From NCBI GenBank assembly GCA_963769115.1, contig CAVYKN010000019.1, forward strand, positions 248,001-312,000: a DNA stretch of 64,000 bases, in the 5' to 3' direction. Each line of letters opens with the position of its first letter. Positions within the stretch are counted from its first letter, which is position 1. The notes under the pieces are model-generated. The model saw nothing but the letters and a program-made list of their open reading frames with translations. It was not told where the DNA came from and made no database searches. The position numbers were made by a program, and so were the translations under genes. This document shows, piece by piece, positions 1 to 7,904 of the stretch. The DNA is from DASTFY01 sp963769115 (GTDB taxonomy: Bacteria; Actinomycetota; Acidimicrobiia; Acidimicrobiales; Ilumatobacteraceae).

Positions 1-267
1 CACGGCATCGAGGGTGGCGTGGATGTCGGCTCCGATGACCTCGGCCTCGTCCGGGCCTCCGAACTGGGTGATGTCGGCGCCGGCGGCGAAGATCCGCTCA
101 CCGCCGGTGACGACGACCGCGCCGGGCGGATCGGCCGTCAGCTCGGCGACGGCCGCGGCCAACTCCCCCCGCAACGCCCCCGAGAGCGCGTTGACCTTCG
201 GGTTGTCGAGGGTGACGACGGCGACCCCGTCGTCGCGCCGTTCGAGGTGCACCAGTTCGTCAGCCAT
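1..267 (-). CDS. Enoyl-CoA hydratase/isomerase family protein, partial (C-terminus off the window)
   Basis: The N-terminal 89 residues of a crotonase-fold protein are present, and the rest runs off the left edge. The start reads MADELVHLERRDDG, followed by a VVTLDNPKVNAL segment and then the oxyanion-hole region GGERIFAAGADITQF, which is the crotonase signature (A-GADI). The family hydrates 2-enoyl-CoA esters or isomerises them in fatty-acid and amino-acid catabolism. It lies 32 bp downstream of meaB on the same strand, so the two are probably cotranscribed, in keeping with an acyl-CoA/propionate context. The exact substrate cannot be told from the fragment. Confidence 0.85.
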   Translation of the reverse strand, partial: MADELVHLERRDDGVAVVTLDNPKVNALSGALRGELAAAVAELTADPPGAVVVTGGERIFAAGADITQFGGPDEAEVIGADIHATLDAV

Positions 268-299
268 GGGGGCGACGCTAGGCCGCGACCGACCGAGGT

Positions 300-1256
300 C
301 TACGCATCGACCTCGCGCAGCAGAACGTCGGCGGCGGCCCACGGATCCAGGTCACGGTCCAGCACCGACTGCTCGAGCTCGTCGTAGGTGACGCCGCGGC
401 ACAGCTCGAGGGCCCGCTTCTCCAACCGGTTGGTCACGATCTGGTGCAGCTCGCGGCGGGTCCGCGACGCGCGCCGATGCTCCAGCCCACCGCTCTTGTC
501 CATGAAGGCGCGATGACCGAGCACCGCCTCCCACACGTCGGTGATGCCGGTCCCGTCCGTCGCCACCGCGGTCACGATGGGCGGCCGCCACTCGCCCAGC
601 TCCGACAGGTCGAGCATCAGCTCGAGGTCCCGCTTCGTCTCGGCCACGCCCTGCCGGTCGGCCTTGTTGATGACGAACACATCGGCGATCTCCATGAGGC
701 CGGCTTTGTTGGCCTGCACACCGTCGCCCCAGCCGGGGTTGACGACCACGACGGCGGTGTCGGCCTGCCCCGCGATCTCGACCTCGACCTGCCCGACGCC
801 GACGGTCTCCACGATGACGAGCGGCTTGCCGACGGCGTCGAGCAGCCGCACCGCCTCGGGCACGGCGAGGGCGAGGCCGCCCAGGTGACCCCGGGTGGCC
901 ATCGAGCGGATGAACACGCCGGGGTCGGTGGCGTGGTCCTGCATGCGGACGCGGTCGCCGAGGATGGCGCCGCCGCTGAACGGCGACGTCGGGTCGATGG
1001 CCAGCACCGCCACCTGCTCGTCCTGCGCCCGGAGGTGCCCCAGGAGCGCACTGGTCAGGGTCGACTTGCCGGCCCCCGGCGCGCCCGTCAGCCCGACCGT
1101 GTAGGTGCGTCCGGTCAGCGGGTAGGCCAGGCGGCCGAGCTCCCTCGCTGCGTCGCCGCCCCGCTCGACCATCGACAGGAGCCGGGCCAGCGCTGCCCGA
1201 TCCCCGGCCCGGGCCGCTTCGAGCAGGGGGCCGGGCTCACGGGCCCGCCCCGTCAC
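300..1256 (-). CDS. meaB: MeaB/ArgK-type P-loop GTPase, methylmalonyl-CoA mutase chaperone
   Basis: The 318-residue protein is G3E-like. It has a Walker A motif GAPGAGKST near residues 58-66, the family-typical DPTSPFSGGAILGDR stretch, a switch region VETVGVGQ, and the base-specificity motif NKAD near residue 197. Full length and order match MeaB (human MMAA), which gates B12 cofactor loading and protects methylmalonyl-CoA mutase using GTP. The start is a GTG placed immediately after the stop of the upstream NfuA-like gene, so translation is likely coupled. The mutase itself is not in this window. The enoyl-CoA hydratase fragment downstream fits a propionate or branched-chain catabolic setting. 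Confidence 0.93.
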   Translation of the reverse strand: MTGRAREPGPLLEAARAGDRAALARLLSMVERGGDAARELGRLAYPLTGRTYTVGLTGAPGAGKSTLTSALLGHLRAQDEQVAVLAIDPTSPFSGGAILGDRVRMQDHATDPGVFIRSMATRGHLGGLALAVPEAVRLLDAVGKPLVIVETVGVGQVEVEIAGQADTAVVVVNPGWGDGVQANKAGLMEIADVFVINKADRQGVAETKRDLELMLDLSELGEWRPPIVTAVATDGTGITDVWEAVLGHRAFMDKSGGLEHRRASRTRRELHQIVTNRLEKRALELCRGVTYDELEQSVLDRDLDPWAAADVLLREVDA

Positions 1257-1481
1257 TCAGACCGCCACGACTTCGGTGACGCCGTCGACCCGGTCCTTCA
1301 TGATCCGCTCGATACCGGCCTTGAGGGTGTCGGTCGATGCCGGACAGGTGCCGCAGGCGCCGACCAGCGACACGGTGATGACGCCGGCGTCCTCGTCGAC
1401 CTCGCGCAGGAAGATGTCGCCGCCGTCGGCCTGGAGGGCCGGCCGGATCGCCTCGATCGTTTCCTCGACCTGCTGTCGCAC
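1257..1481 (-). CDS. NfuA/NifU C-terminal-domain Fe-S scaffold protein, 74 aa
   Basis: This is a stand-alone NifU C-terminal domain. It opens with an amphipathic helix (EETIEAIRPALQADGG), then two beta strands and the cluster-binding CxxC in GACGTCPAS (about residues 43-46), and ends with MKDRVDGVTEVVAV. Single-domain proteins of this type carry or transfer [4Fe-4S] clusters. The stop abuts the GTG of meaB with no gap, so the two form an operon. An upstream alternative GTG exists, but the ATG at 1481 gives the usual domain length. It diverges from the cupredoxin gene across about 90 bp, which must hold both promoters. Confidence 0.9.
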   Translation of the reverse strand: MRQQVEETIEAIRPALQADGGDIFLREVDEDAGVITVSLVGACGTCPASTDTLKAGIERIMKDRVDGVTEVVAV

Positions 1482-1572
1482 CTGTCACACGTCCTGTCCG
1501 TGGGCGACTCCCCGGCTGGTCGCCGGGTGGGCCGCGGGCCAGTCAAGCAGGCCCGTCGATACCCTGTCCATC

Positions 1573-2049
1573 ATGTCGAACCCCCTGAGGTGGCTCGTTG
1601 TTCCCGCTGCTGCCGCCCTGCTGGTGGCCGGTTGCGGGAGCGATTCGGACAGCGGATCCGATACGAGCGCAGCCACCACCGCCGCCGCCACGACCACCCC
1701 CACCACCGCGGCGACAAGTGCTCCGCCGACGACGACGGCCTCGACCACGGCGGCCAGCACGACCCCGGTGACGGACGCACCGGCCGAGGGCAACACGGTC
1801 GAGATCATCATCGATGTGGACGATCCCGCTCAGGTCGGCAAGACCTGGCCGGTCGGCCTCGGGCAGACCGTCGTCCTGCGGCTGCTGTCCGACACCGATC
1901 AGGAGTACCACGTGCATGGCTACGACATCGAGACACAGGCCGCGGCGGGAGTCGAGGCCACGATCGAGTTCACGGCCGACCAGGCCGGCGATTTCGAGGT
2001 GGAGAGCCACACCACGGACGCCATCCTCGCCATCCTCCAGGTGACCTGA
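1573..2049 (+). CDS. Cupredoxin-like lipoprotein with Thr-rich linker
   Basis: The 158-residue product begins with a lipoprotein signal (MSNPLRWLVVPAAAALLVAGC, lipobox LVAGC). A low-complexity Ser/Thr/Ala linker of about 50 residues follows, then a roughly 85-residue beta-sandwich with the pattern QTVVLRLLSDTDQEYHVHGYD ... GDFEVESHTTDAILAILQV. This is the cupredoxin-like fold found in EfeO-type and nitrosocyanin-like proteins. Only the His residues of the HVHGYD and ESH motifs could bind metal, and the canonical Cys/Met ligands are missing, so copper binding is uncertain. It should be a membrane-tethered extracytoplasmic protein. The next small membrane gene starts 3 bp after its stop. Confidence 0.8.
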   Translation: MSNPLRWLVVPAAAALLVAGCGSDSDSGSDTSAATTAAATTTPTTAATSAPPTTTASTTAASTTPVTDAPAEGNTVEIIIDVDDPAQVGKTWPVGLGQTVVLRLLSDTDQEYHVHGYDIETQAAAGVEATIEFTADQAGDFEVESHTTDAILAILQVT

Positions 2050-2052
2050 CCG

Positions 2053-2199
2053 GTGCTCGCCCACCAGGGCGGATGGGACGAGATGCTGATGGTCCTGGTG
2101 CCCATCGCCGTCCTGGCCGGCCTGCTGGCCCTGGCCCGCCGCCGGGCCGACCGCCTGCCCCAGACCCCGGCCGACGGCGACCCCGACTCGCCGCCGTAG
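2053..2199 (+). CDS. Very small single-pass membrane protein, 48 aa
   Basis: A GTG three bases after the cupredoxin stop opens a 48-codon frame ending at TAG (2197-2199). The product has a short N-terminus, VLAHQGGWDEML, one hydrophobic helix (MVLVPIAVLAGLLALARRR) with positive residues on its cytoplasmic side, and a Pro/Asp-rich tail. The tight spacing and the helix topology make it a credible translationally coupled partner of the cupredoxin protein. Similar small HQGGWDE proteins next to copper-type proteins are familiar to me from actinobacteria, but I assign no function. Confidence 0.62.
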   Translation: MLAHQGGWDEMLMVLVPIAVLAGLLALARRRADRLPQTPADGDPDSPP

Positions 2200-2750
2200 G
2201 CGAAGCGACTGAGGAGCCCGCCCATGCTCATCAAGGGGGGCCGGGCGACGAAGACTCCGCGGCCGGACCGGTGCGTCCGGCTCCGCCGGCGCACCGCAAC
2301 GACGCTTGACGCATTGCGGAGCGAAGCGACTAGGAGCCCGCCATGCGCCGGCGACGAAGACTCCGCGGCCGGACCGGTGCGTCCGGCTCCGCCGGCGCAC
2401 CGCAACGACGGCTTGACGCATTGCGGAGCGAAGCGACTAGGAGCCCGCCATGCGCCGGCGACGAAGACTCCGCGGCCGAACCCGGTGCGTCCGGCTCCGC
2501 CGGACACCGCAACGAGGCTTGACGCATTGCGGAGCGAAGCGACGAGAGAGCCCGCCTACCGGACCCGGTGCGTCCGGCGCCCGCATCAACGACACTTGAC
2601 GCATTGCGGAGCGAAGCGACTAGGAGCCCGCCATGCGCGGGCGACGACCGCGGCCACCGGTGCGTCCGGCTCCGCCGGCGCACCGCAACGAGGCTTGACG
2701 CATTGCGGAGCGAAGCGACTAGGAGCCCGCCATGGGCGGGCGACGAAGAT
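2200..2750. repeat. Array of degenerate ~77-107-bp tandem repeats with hairpins
   Basis: Five copies of the core GCATTGCGGAGCGAAGCGAC start at 2311, 2418, 2524, 2601 and 2700, with a partial sixth at 2200. Spacings are 107, 106, 77 and 99 bp. Between cores each full unit carries AGGAGCCCGCCATG, a CGACGAAGACTCCGCGG segment, and an inverted repeat with arms GGTGCG/CGCACC and CCGGC/GCCGG that is perfect apart from one bulge. Intact 26-nt hairpins lie at 2270-2295, 2376-2401 and 2659-2684. The array lies exactly between the 3' ends of two convergent genes. Arg-rich open frames cross it in several phases, but I see no convincing protein in it. Confidence 0.85.
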
Positions 2751-4034
2751 CTAGTCCCGACGGACGATGTCGGCGCCCAGGATCCGGAGCTTGCCGACCA
2801 GATCCTCGTAGCCCCGGTCCACGTGGTGCACCCCGTCGATGACGGTCTCGCCCTCGGCGGCGAGGGCGGCGACGACCAACGCCGCCCCGGCGCGGATGTC
2901 CGACGCCTCGACCAAGGTGCCGGTCAGGCGGGCCACCCCGCGCACCACGGCGTGGTGGGCGTCCGTGCGGATGTCGGCCCCCATGCGCACGAGCTCGTCG
3001 ACGTAGCGGAAGCGCCCGGCGAACAGGTTCTCGGTGACGATGCCGACGCCGTCGGCCACCGAGAGCATGGCGGTGATCAGCGGCTTGTAGTCCGTCGCCA
3101 CACCCGGGTACGGCAGCGTGGCCACATCGGTCGAGCACAGGCGGGCCGGCCCGGCCGGCCCTGAGGCCCGCAGCCCGTCGCCGTCGGCGGCCTCGGCCAC
3201 GGAGAGCCCCATCGTCCGGAGCTTGCGCAGCAGGACCTCCATGTGGTCGGCCCTGGCCTCCCGCACGACGATGTCGCCGCCGGCCACACCGACCGCGGCG
3301 AGGTAGGTGGCCGCCTCCACGCGGTCGGGCACGACGCGATGGGTCGCCCCGTGGAGCTCGCCGGGCGCGGCACCGTGGACGATGAGGGTCGGCGAGCCCA
3401 CACCCTCGATCTGGGCGCCCATGGCGATCAGGAAGTGGCACAGGTCCACGATCTCGGGCTCGCGGGCCGCGTTGTCGAGCGTCGTCGTGCCCTTGGCCAG
3501 GGTCGCCGCCATGATGAGGTTCTCGGTGGCGCCGACGCTCGGGAAGTCGAGGACGATGTCGGCTGCCCGCAGGCCGTCGTCGGCCACCGCGTCCAGCTCG
3601 TCGGCGCCGATGGTGAAGCGGGCGCCGAGCGCCTCGAGACCGGCGATGTGGAGGTCGATCGGCCGGGAGCCGAAGTCGTCCCCGCCGGGCAGGGCGAGGC
3701 GGGCGCGCCCGCAGCGGGCCAGCAGCGGTCCCAGCACCGCGGTGGACGCCCGCATGCGCCGCACCAGCTCGGGCGGCGTCACCCAGCCGGGTTCGGCCGG
3801 GCTGGTCAGCCGGAGCACGTGGGAGTCGTCCGCGGCGCGCTCCGAGTGGACGCCGAGCGGCGCCAGCAGCTCCTGCATGAGCTCGACGTCGACGATCCCG
3901 GGCACGTTGGTCAGCTCGTACTCGCCCTCGGCCAGAAGGGTCGCCGCCATCAGCTTGAGCACGGAGTTCTTGGCTCCTCCGACGGTCACCGTGCCCGCCA
4001 ACGGGCCCCCCGGGCACACGGTGATGGAACCCAT
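2751..4034 (-). CDS. murA: UDP-N-acetylglucosamine 1-carboxyvinyltransferase (MurA), Asp variant
   Basis: The 427-residue enzyme transfers enolpyruvate from PEP to UDP-GlcNAc, the first committed step of peptidoglycan synthesis in the cytoplasm. The start is set by MGSITVCPGG, with the conserved GGAKNS (Lys22-Asn23) just after. The open frame continues upstream, but that part matches no MurA. RRMRAS and SRPIDLHI are present. The active-site loop reads LPGGDDFGSRP, so Asp119 replaces the usual catalytic Cys (E. coli Cys115). Mycobacterium tuberculosis has the same natural change and is fosfomycin-insensitive. The gene is monocistronic here, divergent from the MFS gene, and ends in the repeat array. 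Confidence 0.95.
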   Translation of the reverse strand: MGSITVCPGGPLAGTVTVGGAKNSVLKLMAATLLAEGEYELTNVPGIVDVELMQELLAPLGVHSERAADDSHVLRLTSPAEPGWVTPPELVRRMRASTAVLGPLLARCGRARLALPGGDDFGSRPIDLHIAGLEALGARFTIGADELDAVADDGLRAADIVLDFPSVGATENLIMAATLAKGTTTLDNAAREPEIVDLCHFLIAMGAQIEGVGSPTLIVHGAAPGELHGATHRVVPDRVEAATYLAAVGVAGGDIVVREARADHMEVLLRKLRTMGLSVAEAADGDGLRASGPAGPARLCSTDVATLPYPGVATDYKPLITAMLSVADGVGIVTENLFAGRFRYVDELVRMGADIRTDAHHAVVRGVARLTGTLVEASDIRAGAALVVAALAAEGETVIDGVHHVDRGYEDLVGKLRILGADIVRRD

Positions 4035-4055
4035 CCCGTCAGTATGCTCGGCCCG

Positions 4056-5561
4056 ATGCCCCGGCTGGAGGCGCGCTGGTCGGGCGCGGAGGCGGATGCG
4101 TCGCTGCTGCAGCCCCGATCCGACCTGGTGCTCGAGACCGAGGTCTCGCCGGGCCGCTTCGCCCAGCAGGAGGGTCCGTTCTCGTCCTATGAGCGGACGG
4201 TGCAGACGGCGGACGGCGGCGAGGTCGTCGAGACGACCACCTACCGGCTGGTCATCCCCTGGTTCGGCTGGGTCTTCGCGCTTCCCACCCGTCGGGGCCT
4301 GCTCCGCCCACCCGCCCACCGTCCCCACGGCGGACGCCAGCCCTGGTGGGCACCGCCGCAGCGCCTCGACGCCCGGGCCTCGCACGTGCTCGGGTTGCTG
4401 GCCGCCGGGCAGGTGATCGCCGGGTTCTGCAGCACGCTCTTCAGCCAGACGGTGGCGTTCGCGGCCGACGAGTTCGGCGCCAGCGAAGGCGCGCAGGGCG
4501 TCGCCGGCTCCATCATCCGCCTGGGGATCGTCTTCAGCGTCGTCCTCCTGGCGCTGACCGACCGCATCGGCCGCCGGCGGATCCTGGTCGGCTGCGCCAT
4601 CGCGGCACCGATCGGGGCGGCGGCCGGCGCGCTGGCACCGTCGTTCGCCGCGCTCACCGCCATCCAGACGCTGGCCCGGCCGCTCTCGCTGGCCCTGGCC
4701 CTCGTGATCACGATCGTCGCCGCCGAGGAGATGCCCGCCGGGAGCAGGGCCTACGCCGTCAGCCTGCTCGGCCTCGCCTACGCCCTCGGCGCGGGCACGT
4801 GCGTCTGGGTGCTCCCGCTGGCCGACCTCGGGGAACGGGGCTGGCGGCTCGTGTTCGCGGTCGGCCTGGTGTACCTGCTGGTGGCCCGCAGCCTGGTCCG
4901 CGGGGTGCCGGAGAGCCGTCGGTACGAGCTCCCTCACGCCGAACATGCCCCGCTACCCAGGCGGCGCTTCGTCCTGCTGGCCGCGTCCGCCTTCCTCTAC
5001 AACATCCTCATCGCGCCGACGACGTTCTACGAGAACCGGTACCTGAAGGACGTGCGCGGGTACTCGGCCACGCTGATCGCCGTGTTCACGCTGGTCACCG
5101 CCACGCCGGGCGCCATCGGCATCGTGGTCGGCGGACGTCTGGCCGACGTGCGCGGCCGCCGGCTGGTGGGCACGATCGCGCTGCTCGCCGTGGCCGTGGG
5201 CAACGTGGTCGTCTTCTCGGCGACCGGAACCGGCCTGTGGCTGGCCAAGACCCTCACGACGATCCTCGCCGCCATGGCCGTGCCCGCCCTCGGGGTCTAC
5301 GCGGCCGAGCTCTTTCCCACCTCACGGCGGGGCGGCGCCAACGGTGGGATCTCGGCGCTGTCCATCGTGGGCTCGATCGCCGGGCTGCTGCTGGCCGGAG
5401 CCCTGCTCGACCAGGGCGCCACCTACGGGACGGTCATGGCGATCCTGGCCCTCGGCCCGCTCATCTACGCCGCCCTGGTCGTGGTCGCCTATCCGGAGAC
5501 GGCCCGCCGGTCGCTCGACGACATCAACCCCGAGGACCGCTCCGCCGTCCCCCGACCTTGA
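4056..5561 (+). CDS. MFS transporter with N-terminal soluble extension
   Basis: This is a major facilitator protein of about 501 residues with two six-helix halves. The inter-helix motif A copies are RIGRRRILVG after TM2 and ADVRGRRLVG in the second half. About 95 residues precede TM1, including a hydrophobic patch LVIPWFGWVFALP, which is longer than usual and may be a separate beta-rich membrane-associated domain. The substrate is unknown. The start could be ATG 4044 or 4056, and either leaves only 9-21 bp to the divergent murA start, so the promoter must lie inside murA and the mRNA may be leaderless. The 3' end overlaps the convergent hydrolase gene by 38 bp. Confidence 0.85.
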   Translation: MPRLEARWSGAEADASLLQPRSDLVLETEVSPGRFAQQEGPFSSYERTVQTADGGEVVETTTYRLVIPWFGWVFALPTRRGLLRPPAHRPHGGRQPWWAPPQRLDARASHVLGLLAAGQVIAGFCSTLFSQTVAFAADEFGASEGAQGVAGSIIRLGIVFSVVLLALTDRIGRRRILVGCAIAAPIGAAAGALAPSFAALTAIQTLARPLSLALALVITIVAAEEMPAGSRAYAVSLLGLAYALGAGTCVWVLPLADLGERGWRLVFAVGLVYLLVARSLVRGVPESRRYELPHAEHAPLPRRRFVLLAASAFLYNILIAPTTFYENRYLKDVRGYSATLIAVFTLVTATPGAIGIVVGGRLADVRGRRLVGTIALLAVAVGNVVVFSATGTGLWLAKTLTTILAAMAVPALGVYAAELFPTSRRGGANGGISALSIVGSIAGLLLAGALLDQGATYGTVMAILALGPLIYAALVVVAYPETARRSLDDINPEDRSAVPRP

Positions 5562-6144
5562 GCCCGGCCAGCCACGCCGCGACTGTCGCCGCGATGTGGG
5601 CGTCGGCGCCCTTGAGATCGTGGCGGCCACCGTCGATCCATTCGTGGGTGACGGGACCGGGGATGGTCGCCGTCGCCGTCTCCAGCTCCTCCGGCGTGCC
5701 GAACGGGTCCCGGGTGCCCTGCACGAAGAGGCACGGCACCTCGAGCTGAGGCAGGTGGGCCGTCCGCAGCGCGTCGGGCTTGCCCGGCGGGTGGAGCGGA
5801 TAGGAGATCAGGACGAGCGCGGCGGCGGGCAGCCCCTCGGCCACGGCCATCGAGCACATGCGGCCGCCCATCGAGCGCCCGCCCAGCGCCACCGCGCCGG
5901 GATCCACACCGGCCCGATCGCTCAGCGCCGCCGCTTCCTCCCGCACCGCGCCGATCAGCACCGGCGCCCGGTCGGGCGCCTTGCGACCGGCCTTGCGATA
6001 GGGGAAGTCCATCCGCCCGACCGGCATCGGGGCCACCGCGGCTTCGATGGCGACGAGGCACGGGTGCTGCGCGCTGGAGCCCGCGCCGGGCGCGAGCAGC
6101 AGGGCTCCGACCCGGCCGGCCGTGGCGGCGCGACGACGAGCCAT
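5524..6144 (-). CDS. Alpha/beta-hydrolase of the KANL3/Tex30 (dienelactone-hydrolase-like) type
   Basis: The 206-residue protein has an early oxyanion segment LLLAPGAGSSAQHP, a nucleophile elbow GGRSMGGRM (Ser near residue 96), an Asp in VQGTRDPFG, and a final His in DGGRHDLKG. This gives a complete Ser-Asp-His triad in the compact hydrolase layout of KANL3/Tex30-like proteins. The family is mostly uncharacterised, so no substrate is claimed. Its ATG shares one base with the stop of the upstream J-domain gene (TGATG), so the pair is translationally coupled. The last 38 bp overlap the convergent MFS gene. Confidence 0.82.
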   Translation of the reverse strand: MARRRAATAGRVGALLLAPGAGSSAQHPCLVAIEAAVAPMPVGRMDFPYRKAGRKAPDRAPVLIGAVREEAAALSDRAGVDPGAVALGGRSMGGRMCSMAVAEGLPAAALVLISYPLHPPGKPDALRTAHLPQLEVPCLFVQGTRDPFGTPEELETATATIPGPVTHEWIDGGRHDLKGADAHIAATVAAWLAGLKVGGRRSGPRG

Positions 6145-6851
6145 CAGCGGAGCAGGATCCGGCGGGCCTCGGCCAGATCCACGATCGCCTTGCTGGCGCT
6201 GATCTCGTCACCTCCGTGGTCCGGGTGCACGGCCATCAACCGCGCCCGGTACTGGATCAGCACCTCGCGCTTCGAGGGACCGATGGTGCCGGGCGGGAAC
6301 TCCAGGACCTCGAGTGCCCAGGCCACGGGATCGATGAAGGCCGACAGCGTCGAACCCCGTCCCGCGCTGCCGGCCAGGTGGGCGATGAGCGCAGGGCCGA
6401 CCGGGCCGTTCCAACGCAGCGCCCGGTGCAGCACGGCGGCGATGACGTGGCGGGCGTCGGGCGCCAACCGCTCGGTGGCGTAGATCGCCCCCAGGATCTG
6501 CTGCAGCGGAGAGCCGTTGTCCTCGAGCTGGAAGCTGATGGCCTCGCCCTCCCCCGAGAGCCGGTGCGTGCTGCGGGCGAGGCCGTGGCGATCGACCTGG
6601 TACCGGTGGCGCAGGCGGGGTTGCACCACTCGCTGGCCTCGCTCGACCTCGTTGACCAGCCGGTAGATGTCGGGCACCAGCTCCTCGTCCACCCCCGGCA
6701 GGTGGGCGGCGACGACGGCGCCGAGGAGCAGACCCCCGAAGCCGGGCGCGGGATCAACCGGAAGGATGAGGTGCCCGAGTGCCACCCGGCGGGTGGGGGT
6801 GATCGGACGCGAATGCCAGACCTCCAGCTCGGCCAGCACCGGCGACGTCAC
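6144..6851 (-). CDS. Protein with C-terminal J-domain-like segment
   Basis: Of 235 residues, the last 45 look like a J-domain: an amphipathic helix (KREVLIQYRARLMAVHPD) carrying the HPD tripeptide at about 209-211, and a second helix SKAIVDLAEARRILL. The first 190 residues, with a Gly/Leu-rich stretch near 40-55, match no family I recognise. J-domains stimulate Hsp70 ATPase, so a DnaK co-chaperone role for an unknown client is inferred. It is coupled to the hydrolase downstream and lies 26 bp after the acidic-protein gene, so these three genes probably form one operon. Confidence 0.7.
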   Translation of the reverse strand: MTSPVLAELEVWHSRPITPTRRVALGHLILPVDPAPGFGGLLLGAVVAAHLPGVDEELVPDIYRLVNEVERGQRVVQPRLRHRYQVDRHGLARSTHRLSGEGEAISFQLEDNGSPLQQILGAIYATERLAPDARHVIAAVLHRALRWNGPVGPALIAHLAGSAGRGSTLSAFIDPVAWALEVLEFPPGTIGPSKREVLIQYRARLMAVHPDHGGDEISASKAIVDLAEARRILLR

Positions 6852-6877
6852 GGCGGGTCACGGTACCGGCCGTGCGC

Positions 6878-7699
6878 TCAGACGAGCGGACGCAGCACCT
6901 CACGAACTTCGATCGCTTCGGCCTTGACCTCGCCGGCCTCGTCGGACTCCAGCGAGAGATCGAGCAGGTCGGACACCTGGTCCAGGATGCGCTCCCAGGC
7001 GGAGGGGTGGACGCCGAAGGGGACCGGGCCGGGCTCGGTCCTCTCGAACAGCTCGTTGAGCCGCAGGATGGCGTCGCGGTCGTTGGGATGGCTGGCCAGA
7101 TCGTCCACGGCAACGAACAACGCCGAGAACGCGCTCTCGCCGGGATCGCCTTCGCCCTCGGGCAGACCCTCCGTGGCGATGGTGTCCTCGACGCCGTCGA
7201 GCACCGCGTCCACTCGCTCTTCCGCGCCCGCGGCCGTCACCAGCAGCCCGCCCTCCCAGCGGAACGCGACATCGGATTCGATGAGCTGAGCGGTGAGCAG
7301 CGCCCGAGCTGGAGCCGCCCAGTCCGACAGGTCGTACTCGATCTCGCTCCCGGGTTCGCGGGGCTCGCCGTCCTCGCCGTCCTCGTCGTCCTCGTCGCCC
7401 GGCAGCCCATGGCGATGTTCGACCTCGGACAGCAGCAGGTCGGCCCGGTCCTCGTGGCGCTCATGGATGACGAGGTCGGTGCCGAGCCAGGCGTGGCCGA
7501 TGCCGGCATCGGCCAGCGCCTCGACGACCTCCGCGTGGACCGACGTCGGCCAGCTGCTCAGGTCGTAGACCAGCTGCTCCTCTTCCGGGAGGTCGAGCGG
7601 ATCGGTGTCGTCGCGGGAATCGTGGGGAGTGCCGCCGCCCTCGGCGTCCTCCACGGGCTCGCCGGACTCGTCGTCGCGACGCCGGGAGTAGGTGGCCAC
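6878..7699 (-). CDS. Highly acidic protein with an internally duplicated domain
   Basis: The 273-residue protein is rich in Asp/Glu. Two units of about 55 residues repeat: VYDLSSWPTSVHAEVVEAL ... GTDLVIHERHEDRADLLLSEVE (near 43-95) and EYDLSDWAAPARALLTAQL ... GGLLVTAAGAEERVDAVLDGVE (near 119-172). A poly-acidic linker separates them and an all-helical C-terminal third follows. No catalytic motif or signal peptide is visible. It is the first gene of the apparent operon running into the J-domain and hydrolase genes. Function is unknown. The duplication itself is directly visible in the sequence. Confidence 0.72.
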   Translation of the reverse strand: MATYSRRRDDESGEPVEDAEGGGTPHDSRDDTDPLDLPEEEQLVYDLSSWPTSVHAEVVEALADAGIGHAWLGTDLVIHERHEDRADLLLSEVEHRHGLPGDEDDEDGEDGEPREPGSEIEYDLSDWAAPARALLTAQLIESDVAFRWEGGLLVTAAGAEERVDAVLDGVEDTIATEGLPEGEGDPGESAFSALFVAVDDLASHPNDRDAILRLNELFERTEPGPVPFGVHPSAWERILDQVSDLLDLSLESDEAGEVKAEAIEVREVLRPLV

Positions 7700-7799
7700 C
7701 CGCGCACCCTAACGCCACGCGGACGTATTTCGTTTGCCCGGTCCGCGCTCTGGACGATAGGAACGACACGTACGCACCGAAGCACGAGAGGAGGTGACG

Positions 7800-7904
7800 A
7801 TGGTGATGACCCCGCAGAAGAACAGCGGCGGTACGCCCGGCAACTCCACGACCGCGGACGCCATCGTCTCCGGCCCCGGCTTCGGGCTCACCGGCCTGGT
7901 CTGA
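7800..7904 (+). CDS. Small peptide gene, 34 aa, strong ribosome-binding site
   Basis: GAGGAGGTGACG lies directly before ATG 7800, one of the best Shine-Dalgarno sites in the window. The 34-codon frame ends at TGA 7902-7904. The peptide starts MVMTPQKNSGG and ends SGPGFGLTGLV, is Gly/Ser/Thr-rich, has no Cys, and has no obvious signal peptide. A perfect 6-bp hairpin (7918-7931, CCGCAG/CTGCGG) followed by a T-rich stretch lies just after the stop and may terminate it. It could be a modified-peptide precursor, a secreted factor or a leader peptide for the next gene. I do not recognise it. Confidence 0.45.
   Translation: MVMTPQKNSGGTPGNSTTADAIVSGPGFGLTGLV

Noticed and set aside
444..2309. Long open frame (621 codons) on the plus strand across meaB and nfuA
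   Set aside because: It is antisense to two well-recognised genes. Its His/Gly/Arg-rich composition is the usual shadow of GC-rich coding DNA.
2200..2750. CRISPR array
   Set aside because: Repeats and the sequence between them are both related from unit to unit and spacing is irregular. There are no unique spacers and no cas genes in the window.
2224..2754. A 176-residue Arg-rich protein across the repeat array
   Set aside because: The same motif (ALRSEATRS, CGAKRLGARH) appears in different frames as the repeats shift phase. That is expected from repeated non-coding DNA, not from a protein under selection.
2751..4946. A 731-residue extended version of MurA
   Set aside because: The part upstream of 4034 is antisense to the MFS transporter and matches no MurA. 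MGSITV at 4034 gives the normal length.
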